Shown here piece after piece: positions 15,252 to 23,491 of a stretch of 64,000 nucleotides of DNA. The DNA is from CAVVIG01 sp050249955 (lineage in GTDB: Bacteria > Acidobacteriota > Vicinamibacteria > Vicinamibacterales > CAVVIG01): contig JBFWPN010000003.1 of the NCBI GenBank assembly GCA_050249955.1, positions 124,001 through 188,000 on the forward strand. The letters are read 5' to 3'. Each line of letters opens with the position of its first letter. The stretch's first letter is position 1. The notes beneath the pieces were generated by a model. The model did no database searches. It worked only from the letters and a program-made list of their open reading frames with translations, and was not told where the DNA came from. A program made the position numbers and the translations under genes.

Positions 15252-18095
15252 CTAGAACAGGTACTTCAGCTGGAAGCGCACGAGGCGCCCGCTGAGGATC
15301 GTGTTCGGGTTGCCGAGCGTGGGCCCGTAGACCGTGCGGAGCGTGAGCACGGCGTTGTTGTTCGTGGCGTTGAAGATGTCCACCTGCGGCGTGAGGCGGA
15401 GCTTGCCCACGGTGACCACCTTCGAGAACGCGAGGTCGAGCTGCGTGACGCGCGGCATGATAACGGTGCCGGGCGCATCGAGAAACACCGACACATTGGA
15501 CTGCACCAGCGACGGCAGCTGGGTGCGGGTCACGTTGTAGGTGTACAGGCGCAGGTGGTTGTCCGGGTTCTGCGCGAGGAGCGGCGCCGGCGGATTGGAC
15601 GTGTTGAAGCCGTCGGCGGTCTGGAACACGCCGCTGAAGCGGATGTCCCAGGGGAGCGGGTAAGCCCAGGTCAGCTTCAACGTCTTGCGCAGCGGGATGT
15701 CGTACTGGGTCTGGTCGCAGAAGCGGGACTGGTTCGGATCGCCGACATCGCAGGTGTTGGCGATGCTGCGGCCGAGCGACACGCCACCGGCCACGTTCAG
15801 GCCGTTGGACCCACGGGCGTTCACGGTGAAGTCGATGCCGTTGTAGTGACGCCAGTTGGTGGCCGACGTGGTGTCCAGTTCGTTCACCTGGCCGAGGAAC
15901 GGACGCTGCAGGTTGTAGATCGGCAGCGTCTGTCCGTTGCCGCGCGGATCGGCGATGTTCACCAGGTCGTAGGCGGTGAGCGGCACGGCGAGGTTCTTGG
16001 TGACCACGAGGTTCTTGTACTCGCGGCGGTAGTAGTTGGCCGACACCGACAGGTTGCTGAGCAGCTGGTGCTGGACGCCCAGGTTGTAGAGGATCTGGTA
16101 CGGCCGCTTCATGTCCGGATCCGGGTTGATGTTCCGGCGGACGCCGAGCGTGGCGTTGTTGGCGGCGCCCAGCTCATTGTCCTCGGCGATGTCGTTCCCG
16201 TTCAGGTCGTTCCAGGTGACGACGTCGCTCCCCTCGACCAGGGGGTTGTACTTGGCGGCGAAGCCGGTCGCCTCCTGCTGCATGTACTTGCCGATGCTGC
16301 CCTTGATGGCCGTGCGGCCGTTGCCGAACAGGTCGTAGGCGGCACCGAAGCGGGGTGCGATGTTCTTCCAGTTGGGCAGGTTCTCGATGGCGCCGAAGCT
16401 GCGGGCGGGGACGAAGCGGCCGGCCGGCGCGGTCTGCGCCGGCACCGATCCGCGAATGGCCTCGAAGCGGATGCCGGGGTTCAGGGTGAGCTTCCGCAGC
16501 GTCCACGAGTCCTGGAGGAAGACACCCCACAGGTAGTCGAGGTTCGACTTGGCCTCGGGAATCGGGAAGTTCCAGCGCTGCACCGAGTTGGGTACGCCGT
16601 TCGAGTAGCGCTGCACCATGTCGCCGTTGGCATCGCGCCAGCTCCGGATCCACCCGCTGCCCCACTGCACGCCGAACCGGAACGCGTGCGAACCGGTGAT
16701 GTACGACGAGGCGCCGTAGAGGTTGTAGAACGGGAAGATGTCGCGGAAGTCGCGCGTCGCGGCCACGGTGCGGCGTCCGGTGACGATGTCGAGGTGCGAG
16801 ATATCGCCGTAGGGCGCCTTCTCCGCCTCGGTCGCCACTTCGGGCCGATAGCTCAGGGTGTAGTCGTAGTAGTTCTCGGAGAAGCCGGTCTCGAGCAGCA
16901 GCTTGCTGGTGATCGTCGAGGTCCACTTCGCCTGCGTGTTGAACGAGCGGGGCGTGTCCTGGACGACCGTGGCTTCTGGAGCCACGTTGCCGGTCTCGAT
17001 GTCACGATGGCCGCGGTACTTCGGCAGATAGTCGTACATCGCCGTGAACTTGTTCTTCTGCCCGAGCTGTCCGGTGACCCGGTTGGTCCAGGCGCGCACG
17101 TCGTTGTCGTCCACGACCTGGTTGCCGTCGCGGTCGACCGCGTTCGGGGCGAAGTTGTTGTAGCCCCAGAACCGGGCCGACGTGAACCACCAGAGCTTGT
17201 CCTTCTTGATCGGGAACCCGCCGCTGAAGTTGTAGTCCCACGTCTTGTCGATCTTCGCCGGCACCGACACGCCCTGGGCGCGCTGCGCCGCGTCGACGTT
17301 CTGCGACTGGAAGCGGGTGCTCGAGTAGATGGCCACGCCGTCGGAGCGGATCTGGTTGCTGCCCTCCTTCGGGATCATGTTGATCGTGACGCCGCCGCTC
17401 GAGAACTCGGCGTTCGCGCCGCTCACCTGGTAGACGTACTCCTGGTAGGCGCCGTCGTTGTGGTAGGTGGCGGGCACCGAGCCCGAGTTGAGGCTGGACG
17501 AGATGTTCATGCCGTCGACCAGCATCGCCATGTCGCCGCCGGTGGAGCCGGCGCTGATCACGGTGCTCTGCTGCATCGCGGTGGAGCCACCCACGTCGAA
17601 CCGGCCCATGCTGACGCTCGGCAGCGTGGCGCCGATGGTCTGGTAGTTGCGGCCGGTCGGCAGCGCATCCAGCACGGCGCGGGTCAGCACCTCGCGCTGC
17701 TGCGTGGTCTGCACGTCGACGATCGGCGCCGCCCCGGAGACGGTGATGCTCTCCTCGAGGCCCCCGACCTTCATCTCGGCATTCACCGAGGCGGTGAAGT
17801 TGGCGGTCAGCTCGATCCCCTCGCGCTTCACGGTCGTGAAGCCCTCGAGCGAGAAGCTGACGCTGTAGGCGCCAGGGCGCAGGTCGACGATCTTGTACTG
17901 CCCCGATGCGTCGGTCACGACCGAACGCGTCTTCTCGATCAGTGCGGGGCTGGACGCTTCCACTGTGACACCGGGCAGGACGGCCCCGGACGTGTCCCTG
18001 ACGACACCGGCAATCGAGCTCTGCGCATGGGCTGCCGACGGCAGCAGCATGAACAAAGCGCCCGCGACGAGCGCGAGCAATCCCCTGCGAAGCAT
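15252..18095 (-). CDS. TonB-dependent receptor with N-terminal carboxypeptidase-regulatory domain
   Basis: The 947-residue outer-membrane protein has a signal peptide (LLALVAGALFMLLPSAAHAQ), a carboxypeptidase-regulatory-like beta sandwich (SIAGVVRDTSGAVLPGVTVE to SFSLEGFTTVKREGIEL), a plug domain with the degenerate DALPTGRNYQTIGATLPSV segment, and a long beta barrel ending in the aromatic signature RLVRFQLKYLF. This is the large Oar-like family that is heavily expanded in Acidobacteriota and imports or binds complex polymers; the ligand is unknown. The ATG at 18095 has GAGAGGAG upstream; an in-frame ATG at 18113 is less well placed. A -35/-10 pair at 18142-18170 and a long terminator at 15187-15225 suggest a single-gene unit. 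Confidence 0.92.
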   Translation of the reverse strand: MLRRGLLALVAGALFMLLPSAAHAQSSIAGVVRDTSGAVLPGVTVEASSPALIEKTRSVVTDASGQYKIVDLRPGAYSVSFSLEGFTTVKREGIELTANFTASVNAEMKVGGLEESITVSGAAPIVDVQTTQQREVLTRAVLDALPTGRNYQTIGATLPSVSMGRFDVGGSTAMQQSTVISAGSTGGDMAMLVDGMNISSSLNSGSVPATYHNDGAYQEYVYQVSGANAEFSSGGVTINMIPKEGSNQIRSDGVAIYSSTRFQSQNVDAAQRAQGVSVPAKIDKTWDYNFSGGFPIKKDKLWWFTSARFWGYNNFAPNAVDRDGNQVVDDNDVRAWTNRVTGQLGQKNKFTAMYDYLPKYRGHRDIETGNVAPEATVVQDTPRSFNTQAKWTSTITSKLLLETGFSENYYDYTLSYRPEVATEAEKAPYGDISHLDIVTGRRTVAATRDFRDIFPFYNLYGASSYITGSHAFRFGVQWGSGWIRSWRDANGDMVQRYSNGVPNSVQRWNFPIPEAKSNLDYLWGVFLQDSWTLRKLTLNPGIRFEAIRGSVPAQTAPAGRFVPARSFGAIENLPNWKNIAPRFGAAYDLFGNGRTAIKGSIGKYMQQEATGFAAKYNPLVEGSDVVTWNDLNGNDIAEDNELGAANNATLGVRRNINPDPDMKRPYQILYNLGVQHQLLSNLSVSANYYRREYKNLVVTKNLAVPLTAYDLVNIADPRGNGQTLPIYNLQRPFLGQVNELDTTSATNWRHYNGIDFTVNARGSNGLNVAGGVSLGRSIANTCDVGDPNQSRFCDQTQYDIPLRKTLKLTWAYPLPWDIRFSGVFQTADGFNTSNPPAPLLAQNPDNHLRLYTYNVTRTQLPSLVQSNVSVFLDAPGTVIMPRVTQLDLAFSKVVTVGKLRLTPQVDIFNATNNNAVLTLRTVYGPTLGNPNTILSGRLVRFQLKYLF

Positions 18096-18141
18096 GTGAC
18101 TCCTCTCGGCCATACGTAATGACACGGCTGTGGCGGCGCAT

Positions 18142-18170
18142 AGTATAGCGATCGGCGGCGCTGCTGTCGT
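18142..18170 (-). promoter_or_regulatory. probable sigma70-type promoter of the TonB receptor gene
   Basis: On the minus strand, ACGACA (18165-18170) and TATACT (18142-18147) are separated by 17 bp and lie 47-75 bp upstream of the start at 18095. The -10 matches five of six consensus bases and the -35 four of six. Confidence 0.5.
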
Positions 18171-18273
18171 TGCGTTCGTGGGCCGTGCGCGCCCGCATGG
18201 AGCAATACCGGCCGCTGGAGACCCTGACCAGTGGAGGGAGGATTGCGGTGGCCTGCGCGCATCCCCCGTATGC

Positions 18274-18345
18274 CGGAGGCCCCGCCCCACGGGTGGTCGG
18301 CACAGAGGCCGTTTATATACTCCGGCGCATGTACGGAGGCCCCGC
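18274..18345 (+). repeat. 12-bp direct repeat, copies 60 bp apart
   Basis: CGGAGGCCCCGC occurs at 18274-18285 and again at 18334-18345, where it includes the ribosome binding site of the Tat-signal ORF. Between them, TATACT at 18316-18321 could be a -10 box for that ORF. The repeat may be a duplication scar. Confidence 0.5.
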
Positions 18346-18708
18346 ATGACGGACATGACACGGCGCAGATTCCTGCGCCGGACGGGCGCCGGCCTGGCGG
18401 CGGCCCCGATCGCCTCGTCGGAGGCAACGCGAGTGCTTCGGGCTGCCCCACCGCAGACCCGGCGGTGGAGAGTGTGCAGGGCGAGGGTGAGCCGCGAAGC
18501 GAGCGTGGTGCTCGGCGGCGTGGCGCCCGTGCGGTGGGGCGCTCCCGGGCCCGCATCGCGTCCGGCGGCTGGAGACGCGCGACAGGCGCTCAGTCTCGCC
18601 GCCGCACCGGGTCGCGGCCGGCGCCTGGCTCACCGATGCGGGCGACCTCGGCAGGTGAAACCACCTCGCCTGTTGCATGTCGGACAGGGTCGAAGCGGCC
18701 CGTCGTGA
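18346..18708 (+). pseudogene. remnant of a Tat-exported protein gene (5' end only)
   Basis: The ATG at 18346 is preceded by GGAGG at ideal spacing and opens with a classical twin-arginine signal, TRRRFLRRTGAGLAAAPIAS. After about 30 residues the frame changes character: Arg, Ala and Pro dominate, no domain is recognisable, and the frame ends within the 3' end of the convergent gene at 18590-19564. A full Tat substrate, usually an oxidoreductase or amidohydrolase in this kind of genome, would be several hundred residues. I read this as a gene whose 5' end survived a deletion or rearrangement. A genuine 120-residue secreted protein is possible but less likely. Confidence 0.55.
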
Positions 18709-19564
18709 GGTAGCCGAGGGCCAGGCCTGCGGGCACCAGCGGTTCCAGGACGAGCAGGGGCACGGCGTACTTCTTGGTCGTCACGAGGCCTTCGATGATG
18801 CCCCTCGCCCTCCCGCTCCGGCGTCGGCTCCCGGGAATCTGCGGCACAACAAACGACACGAGCGGGACATCGCTCTCCCGCGCTCGTGCAACCAGCGACC
18901 GCGCGAGCCCCTTGGGCGTCGTGATGCCAAGGTCTGCCACGAGACGGCCCTTGAGGGCGCCTGGATAGGCCACGTTGAAGAGATCCCTCGCAAAATCCGC
19001 GCAGTTCCTGACGATCAGATTGAATCGCGCGGTGTTGTCCCTGGCGTTGAGCCAGTCCACGAGCAGGCGGTCTTCCCGTTCGGTCGTCGGCAGTCCGAGC
19101 GCGACAATGACGCGGTCGTAGGCGGCCCCGACCGTCTGTACCCAGTCGCCCTTTGGCGGCGTGCCGGCCGGACCGTCCGGGATCAATTCCGACAGGTGGG
19201 TGCGACGATAGGCATCCCGGAGAGACAGGACTGCGCCGCGGTCCGCTTCCCGCGGCACCATCGACACGTTGTCGACGGCATACAAGTATGGAATGACCGG
19301 TGTCACCAGCCAGTCTCGACCAGCCACGCGATGATATCGGCTGATCACGGCACCGGGCTCACCGGGGCTGCACATGCGGACCGTCAGGGGTCCGTCGGCA
19401 CACACCCTGGTCAGGAAGACCGCGGCATGACCGGTCGGGCTGAAGAATCCGAAACGGCCGTACGGCTGTCCGACGAGCAGCACGATATCCGCCGAGGCCG
19501 TCGCGGGCACGGCCAGCGGGAGCGTGAGTGCGACGAGGAACGCCCATCGGCGGAGGGACATCAT
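18590..19564 (-). CDS. secreted protein with permuted papain-like (NlpC/P60-type) core
   Basis: The 324-residue product starts with a signal peptide (RWAFLVALTLPLAVPATASA). Near the N-terminus it has SPTGHAAVFLTRVC and further on FNLIVRNCADFARDLFN followed by YPGALKGRLVADLG. A His in GHAAVF preceding a Cys in NCADF is the order found in permuted papain-like hydrolases and DUF4105-type proteins, so a peptidase, amidase or acyltransferase role in the envelope is plausible but unproven. The final 70 residues hold a basic segment (SRRRSGRARG) and a hydrophobic stretch (YAVPLLVLEPLVPAGLALGY) that may anchor it. Two adjacent ATGs (19564, 19561) can start it; neither has a strong ribosome binding site. 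Confidence 0.7.
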   Translation of the reverse strand: MMSLRRWAFLVALTLPLAVPATASADIVLLVGQPYGRFGFFSPTGHAAVFLTRVCADGPLTVRMCSPGEPGAVISRYHRVAGRDWLVTPVIPYLYAVDNVSMVPREADRGAVLSLRDAYRRTHLSELIPDGPAGTPPKGDWVQTVGAAYDRVIVALGLPTTEREDRLLVDWLNARDNTARFNLIVRNCADFARDLFNVAYPGALKGRLVADLGITTPKGLARSLVARARESDVPLVSFVVPQIPGSRRRSGRARGIIEGLVTTKKYAVPLLVLEPLVPAGLALGYLTTGRFDPVRHATGEVVSPAEVARIGEPGAGRDPVRRRD

Positions 19565-19593
19565 GAGGACTGAATGGCGGGCGCGACCCCGCC

Positions 19594-19616
19594 GCGCCGA
19601 CAACCGTCGTCGGCGC
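19594..19616 (-). terminator. hairpin after OmpA/Pal-like gene
   Basis: GCGCCGAC at 19594-19601 pairs with GTCGGCGC at 19609-19616 around a 7-nt loop. It lies 35 bp past the stop of the minus-strand gene at 19651 and before the next minus-strand start. Confidence 0.5.
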
Positions 19617-19650
19617 CCCAGTGGCGGGATGCGCCCATGTGCAGCATGGG

Positions 19651-20217
19651 CTACTTGGCGGTGATCACGGGTGCCCCACGCCGGTTCTGCTGCCAGCACG
19701 ATTCCTCGGCGATCGTGCACTGCGGCGTCTCCTTGCCCCGGCTCACGACCAGGATCCGGTCGTCGGCAATCCCCAGGGACGTCAGGTAGTCCCTCACGGC
19801 GGCCGCTCGACGTTCGCCGAGGGCGAGGTTGTATTCCGGCGTGCCACGCTCGTCGCAATGCCCCTCCACCGTGATTCGCGTCGTCGGCCATCGGCGCAGC
19901 CAGCCGGCATTCCGCTGCAGCGCCTCGCGTGCATCGCTGCCGAGCGACGACTGGTCGAGATCGAAGTAGACGGTGGCCAGGGGCCGTTCCCGATTCAGGT
20001 CGTCGACGGACTTGCGCGCGAACAGTTCGTCCTCAGTCGGCGGTGCGGACTGCGCAGGAGGAGCGGGGGGTGGGAGCGGGGGTGGCGGAGGAGGAGCCTC
20101 CACCACAGTCGCAGGCGGCGGCGCCGGAGGTGGGGTCTGCGCCACCTTCTTCGCGCAGGCGATGTCCGCGCAGAACACCGCAGTTACGATCAGGGACAGA
20201 ATCGAGGCACGCGTCAT
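19651..20217 (-). CDS. OmpA/Pal-family peptidoglycan-associated protein
   Basis: The 188-residue protein has an N-terminal export signal ending near FCADIACAKK, a proline-rich spacer (about residues 30-60, long runs of Pro and Ala), and a C-terminal OmpA domain (about 85-175) with VYFDLDQSSL, ITVEGHCDERGTPEYN and LGERRAAAVRDYL. This domain binds meso-diaminopimelate of peptidoglycan and tethers the outer membrane. The cysteine in DIAC could be a lipobox as in Pal, but position -3 is Asp, so lipidation is uncertain. The ATG at 20217 follows GGAG at 9 nt. No tol genes are adjacent, so it is not clearly Pal itself. The extra C-terminal TPQCTIAEESCWQQNRR resembles the tail of bacterial Pal paralogues. 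Confidence 0.88.
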   Translation of the reverse strand: MTRASILSLIVTAVFCADIACAKKVAQTPPPAPPPATVVEAPPPPPPLPPPAPPAQSAPPTEDELFARKSVDDLNRERPLATVYFDLDQSSLGSDAREALQRNAGWLRRWPTTRITVEGHCDERGTPEYNLALGERRAAAVRDYLTSLGIADDRILVVSRGKETPQCTIAEESCWQQNRRGAPVITAK

Positions 20218-20333
20218 CGGCGACAGCTCCGTGGTCGACCCGCCACACTGCGGAGGCGGATGTGGACCCACCGTAGCGCGCCAGGCGTGAGAGCCGCAAT
20301 CGGACCGAAGTCTGGGCGCGTGGCCCCTTGGTG

Positions 20334-20984
20334 CTACTCGCTGTCGACCAGGTGGTTCTTCAGCGCGAACAGGGCGAGTTCCAGCCGTGTCGACGTGCCG
20401 GTCTTGTCGAAGACACTCGTGAGGTGGTGCTTGACGGTCTGCAGACTGATCTCGAGCCGACGGGCGATATCGCGGTTGCTGTCGCCAGCGGCCACCGAGC
20501 GGACGATGTCCACTTCACGCGGGGTGAGCCCGAAGGGACGGCTCGGCGGCACACCCGCCTGCCTGACGGCCTGCGCGAGGTCCTCCGCGATGTCGCCGGC
20601 CAGCAGCAACTTGCCGTCCATGACCCTCCGTATGCCGTCGATCAGGTCTCGTGTGGCCGCCTCTTTCAGGATCACCCCGCGTGCGCCAGCCTGAACCGCT
20701 CTCAGGATCTCCGACGGCTCGATCGCCGCAGTGAGCAGCACGACCTTCGCCGAGGCGAGCGATGGCGATGCGAGCACATCGAGGCCGTTCATCCGGGGCA
20801 TCGACACGTCGAGCAGCAGCACGTCGGGCTGCCATTCACGGGTCTGCAGCAACGCGTCTTCCCCGTCCACGGCCTCGGCCACGACCTTGAACCCGGCCTC
20901 GCTGTCGAGGAGCCTCCTGAGGCCATCCCTGAATATCGGATGGTCGTCAGCGATGACGATGCGGATCGGCCCAGATGTGTTCAT
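20334..20984 (-). CDS. NarL/FixJ-type response regulator with LuxR DNA-binding domain
   Basis: The 216-residue product has a receiver domain (residues 7-125: IRIVIADDHPIFRDGL, phosphorylatable Asp59 in VLLLDVSMPRMNG, LLTAA, conserved Lys in GVILKEA) and a LuxR helix-turn-helix (about 150-210: FGLTPREVDIVRSVAAGDSN, RRLEISLQTVKHHL). It is the partner of the histidine kinase gene upstream, whose stop overlaps this start as ATGA. Unlike many NarL proteins its receiver and HTH are both canonical. Target genes are not evident; the OmpA/Pal gene lies just downstream with its own gap of 116 bp. Confidence 0.93.
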   Translation of the reverse strand: MNTSGPIRIVIADDHPIFRDGLRRLLDSEAGFKVVAEAVDGEDALLQTREWQPDVLLLDVSMPRMNGLDVLASPSLASAKVVLLTAAIEPSEILRAVQAGARGVILKEAATRDLIDGIRRVMDGKLLLAGDIAEDLAQAVRQAGVPPSRPFGLTPREVDIVRSVAAGDSNRDIARRLEISLQTVKHHLTSVFDKTGTSTRLELALFALKNHLVDSE

Positions 20985-22753
20985 AACGCGTCCATCCGTG
21001 CGAGCACCTCGATCCGGGTACCGCTGTCAGGCCCCGACTCGACGGCGAGGCCGGCCCCGAGCTGGCGAGCGCGCTCCTTGATGATCGTCGGGCCCAGCCG
21101 CCGCGCATCCAGTTCCTCGGCGGTCAGCCGGCCATCGAATCCCATGCCGCACCCGTCGTCCTCGATTACGACGAGAAGCGAGTCCTCGGATGGCGCCAGC
21201 CGGACGAGAACGTTGCCGGCACGGCTGTGTTTGCGAACGTTGGCGAGCGCCTCCTGCACGATCCGCACGACTTCCAGGGCGCGTGACGGTCGGAGGCTCA
21301 CCGGGCCGTCGGCGATGACGAATCGCGCCGAAATGCCGGTGTCGCGCCGGAACCGCTCGACCAGCCCGCCGAGCACGTCTGCGAGCTGGTCTGCCGAGTC
21401 GATCTCGACTGGACGTAGCGCCTGCATCAGTTCACGGAGGGCCTGAACCTCTCCCCGAAGCAGCACCTGGACGGCCGCAAGCTCCGCATCGACACCCGGT
21501 GGGATGGGCGGCGGCAGCTCGCGGCGGATGGCCTCGAGCTTCATGTCCACGCCAAAGAGCGACTGGATTGCCCCGTCGTGCAGTTCGCGCGCGACCCCCG
21601 CGCGCTCGGCCGATCCGACCCTGGAGCGCAACCGGCGAAGCAGGAAGACATTCGTCATCGACGGCGTGACGTAATCGGCCAGTTCCTCGAGCATGTGAAG
21701 ACGGCGGGCGATGCTCGAGCCATCGCTGGCAGCGAAGACGTACGCACGCCCCCTCCACTCGCCGTGAAGCCCGAAGTTCACCACGGAGAGGCTCCGTCCT
21801 GCTCTCGCGGCATCGATCGGCGCGGGAAGACCGATGGTAGCCCGTCTGATGCGCCAGGTGTCGGCCTCGGTCGTCCAGGCCGGCATCGCCTGTGGGAGGG
21901 CATGATGTCCTGCAGGGACGAACCACGCCTTCGCCAGATCCTGGAACAACCAGTCACCCTCCTGCCCGGGCGTGAGCGTCACCCTCGCAGTCCCCGCGCC
22001 GACGGTGGGGTCCCCGGCACGCCACATCACGGCCCTCCGGGCTTCTGTGTCATGGAACACCATGACCACGGCCTGTGCCCTGAATGTCTGGTGAAGGAGC
22101 CGCGCGATCGCGATGGCCGACCCGCCCAGCCCGAGCTTCACGTTCGGCTGCTGCGCGGCCAGTGCCATCGTCATCGTCTCGGCTCGCAGTTCCTTCTCTT
22201 GCTGTGACAGGTAGCCGAGGAGCACGCCCGTCAGCATCAGGTAGGCGACGCGAAGGATGGTGCGGTTCAGTTCGAACTGGATGGTCGAGAACCAGGCTGA
22301 CCGCCAGGGGCCGGCGGTCGCGAGGAACGTCTCGGCGAGGAACACCAGGACGGTCACGCCGGCAGTGGCGACGGTTTCCCGGAATCCCCATCGCATGGCC
22401 GAGGCGAGCAGGACGAACAGGAAGAACAGGAAGAAGGGACTGACCGGCCCTTCGCTGACGAATGTCAGCGCTGACGTCCAGAGGATGTCGAGCCCGTGAA
22501 AGGCCAGCGTGTGTCGACGGGACACGCGGGCGAGGAAGTGGACGTATGCGAGCAGCAGGACGCTGTACAGCGCGTAGGCGAACAGGACGCCGTAGGTGGC
22601 TTCGCGCAGCCGCGCCGGCTCTGTGGGATCCAGGTAGATCGCAACGAGGCCGGTTACGGTGAGGAAGGCGCGCCCGACGGCCAGCACCTGCTCGGTGCGC
22701 GAAGTGGAGCGCCCGCTTTCCCGCGCGGGACCGGGCAGAGCCATGTCAGCCAT
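20981..22753 (-). CDS. membrane sensor histidine kinase, HisKA_3 / NarX-like
   Basis: The 590-residue protein has about six transmembrane segments in residues 25-195 (for example GVLFAYALYSVLLLAYVHFL and SPFFLFFLFVLLASAM), a GAF-like sensor region (about 205-380), then the HisKA_3 dimerisation and phosphoacceptor motif VARELHDGAIQSLFGVDMKL and an HATPase domain with EALANVRKHSRAG, VIEDDGCGMGFDG and AVESGPDSGTRIEV. It phosphorylates the response regulator encoded immediately downstream. The start at 22753 is the most upstream reasonable ATG; a second ATG 9 nt later is equally possible and neither has a clear ribosome binding site. The signal sensed is unknown. Confidence 0.92.
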   Translation of the reverse strand: MADMALPGPARESGRSTSRTEQVLAVGRAFLTVTGLVAIYLDPTEPARLREATYGVLFAYALYSVLLLAYVHFLARVSRRHTLAFHGLDILWTSALTFVSEGPVSPFFLFFLFVLLASAMRWGFRETVATAGVTVLVFLAETFLATAGPWRSAWFSTIQFELNRTILRVAYLMLTGVLLGYLSQQEKELRAETMTMALAAQQPNVKLGLGGSAIAIARLLHQTFRAQAVVMVFHDTEARRAVMWRAGDPTVGAGTARVTLTPGQEGDWLFQDLAKAWFVPAGHHALPQAMPAWTTEADTWRIRRATIGLPAPIDAARAGRSLSVVNFGLHGEWRGRAYVFAASDGSSIARRLHMLEELADYVTPSMTNVFLLRRLRSRVGSAERAGVARELHDGAIQSLFGVDMKLEAIRRELPPPIPPGVDAELAAVQVLLRGEVQALRELMQALRPVEIDSADQLADVLGGLVERFRRDTGISARFVIADGPVSLRPSRALEVVRIVQEALANVRKHSRAGNVLVRLAPSEDSLLVVIEDDGCGMGFDGRLTAEELDARRLGPTIIKERARQLGAGLAVESGPDSGTRIEVLARMDAL

Positions 22754-22966
22754 CGGGTTCGATTACACACGCACCCGCACCATGGTTGCGGCCGCCGGCG
22801 GGCCCAACCAGCTTACGGATACCACCGCGTACAACGATATCGCCCGGAGGTTGGCACACACCAGCACCTTGGTGCCATTCACGTGGCCCGTTCTTGCGAT
22901 TGGCATGTCGACCCGAACAGGGGACCATGCCCGAGGTTGCCGCTCCGACCGGAGCGACTGTCACGC

Positions 22967-23491
22967 ATGCTGCCCTGGATCGATTCCGGCCTGTCTCCTG
23001 TGTTTGGTACCCAAGTGCCCCTGCGACTCGTCCTCGCCGGGGATGCGGGCGATACGCTGGTGTGGCTCGAGGAGTGGCTGGGCAGCGTGCCCGGCGTGGC
23101 GGTCGTGGCGACGCTCGATCGGGTCTCGGACCTTGCTCGAGTGGTGGGCCTGCTCCCCTTCGACGCCTGCCTGACGGTAGTCGCTGGCTCGCGGTGCACG
23201 ATACCGCCGATCACCCAGGCACCCGGGACGGTCAGGCACGTGCCTATTCTCCGGGTTCGACGCCGCGGCCAGCTGGCGCTGGAAATGCGAACGGATGACG
23301 AGACGACCGCGGTCACCTCGTTCTGCGGCTGGAGCTTCGTGCGACTTCTGCAGCGGATCGTGGACAGGCACCCAGGGCTGCCACGAGCGACAGCACAACA
23401 GGGTGCAGCCTTGACTAGCAGGGGCGGCTCTCGGCTCCGTCCCACTGACCGCCGGTGGTCGCGACCCGCTCGACCGCCCTGGCCCGCCTGA
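22967..23491 (+). CDS. possible degenerate receiver-domain protein
   Basis: A 174-residue frame divergent from the kinase gene. Residues 19-75 (VPLRLVLAGDAGDTLVWLEE, then VAVVATLDRVSDLARVV, then FDACLTVVAG) follow the beta-alpha pattern of a response-regulator receiver, but the phosphoacceptor Asp position is occupied by Val and no output domain follows. Codon third positions are GC-rich through about residue 145, which supports coding. The ATG at 22967 has only a distant GGAG; a GTG at 23000 would remove the first 11 residues. The last 25 residues overlap the 3' end of the convergent PPR gene and are probably not conserved. Confidence 0.4.
   Translation: MLPWIDSGLSPVFGTQVPLRLVLAGDAGDTLVWLEEWLGSVPGVAVVATLDRVSDLARVVGLLPFDACLTVVAGSRCTIPPITQAPGTVRHVPILRVRRRGQLALEMRTDDETTAVTSFCGWSFVRLLQRIVDRHPGLPRATAQQGAALTSRGGSRLRPTDRRWSRPARPPWPA

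Noticed and set aside
11312..15295. Very long plus-strand open frame (about 1,300 codons) opposite the PQQ dehydrogenase and copper/TPR genes
   Set aside because: It is antisense to two clear genes, has no recognisable domain and its composition (His, Arg, Val, Asp rich) is that of a reverse-frame shadow in GC-rich DNA.
15087..18119. Plus-strand open frame of about 1,000 codons
   Set aside because: It is the antisense shadow of the TonB receptor; that strand has no signal peptide, ribosome binding site or domain.
18231..18713. Second plus-strand frame over the Tat remnant
   Set aside because: It has no signal, no domain and a weak start; it is less credible than the Tat frame, which has a strong ribosome binding site.
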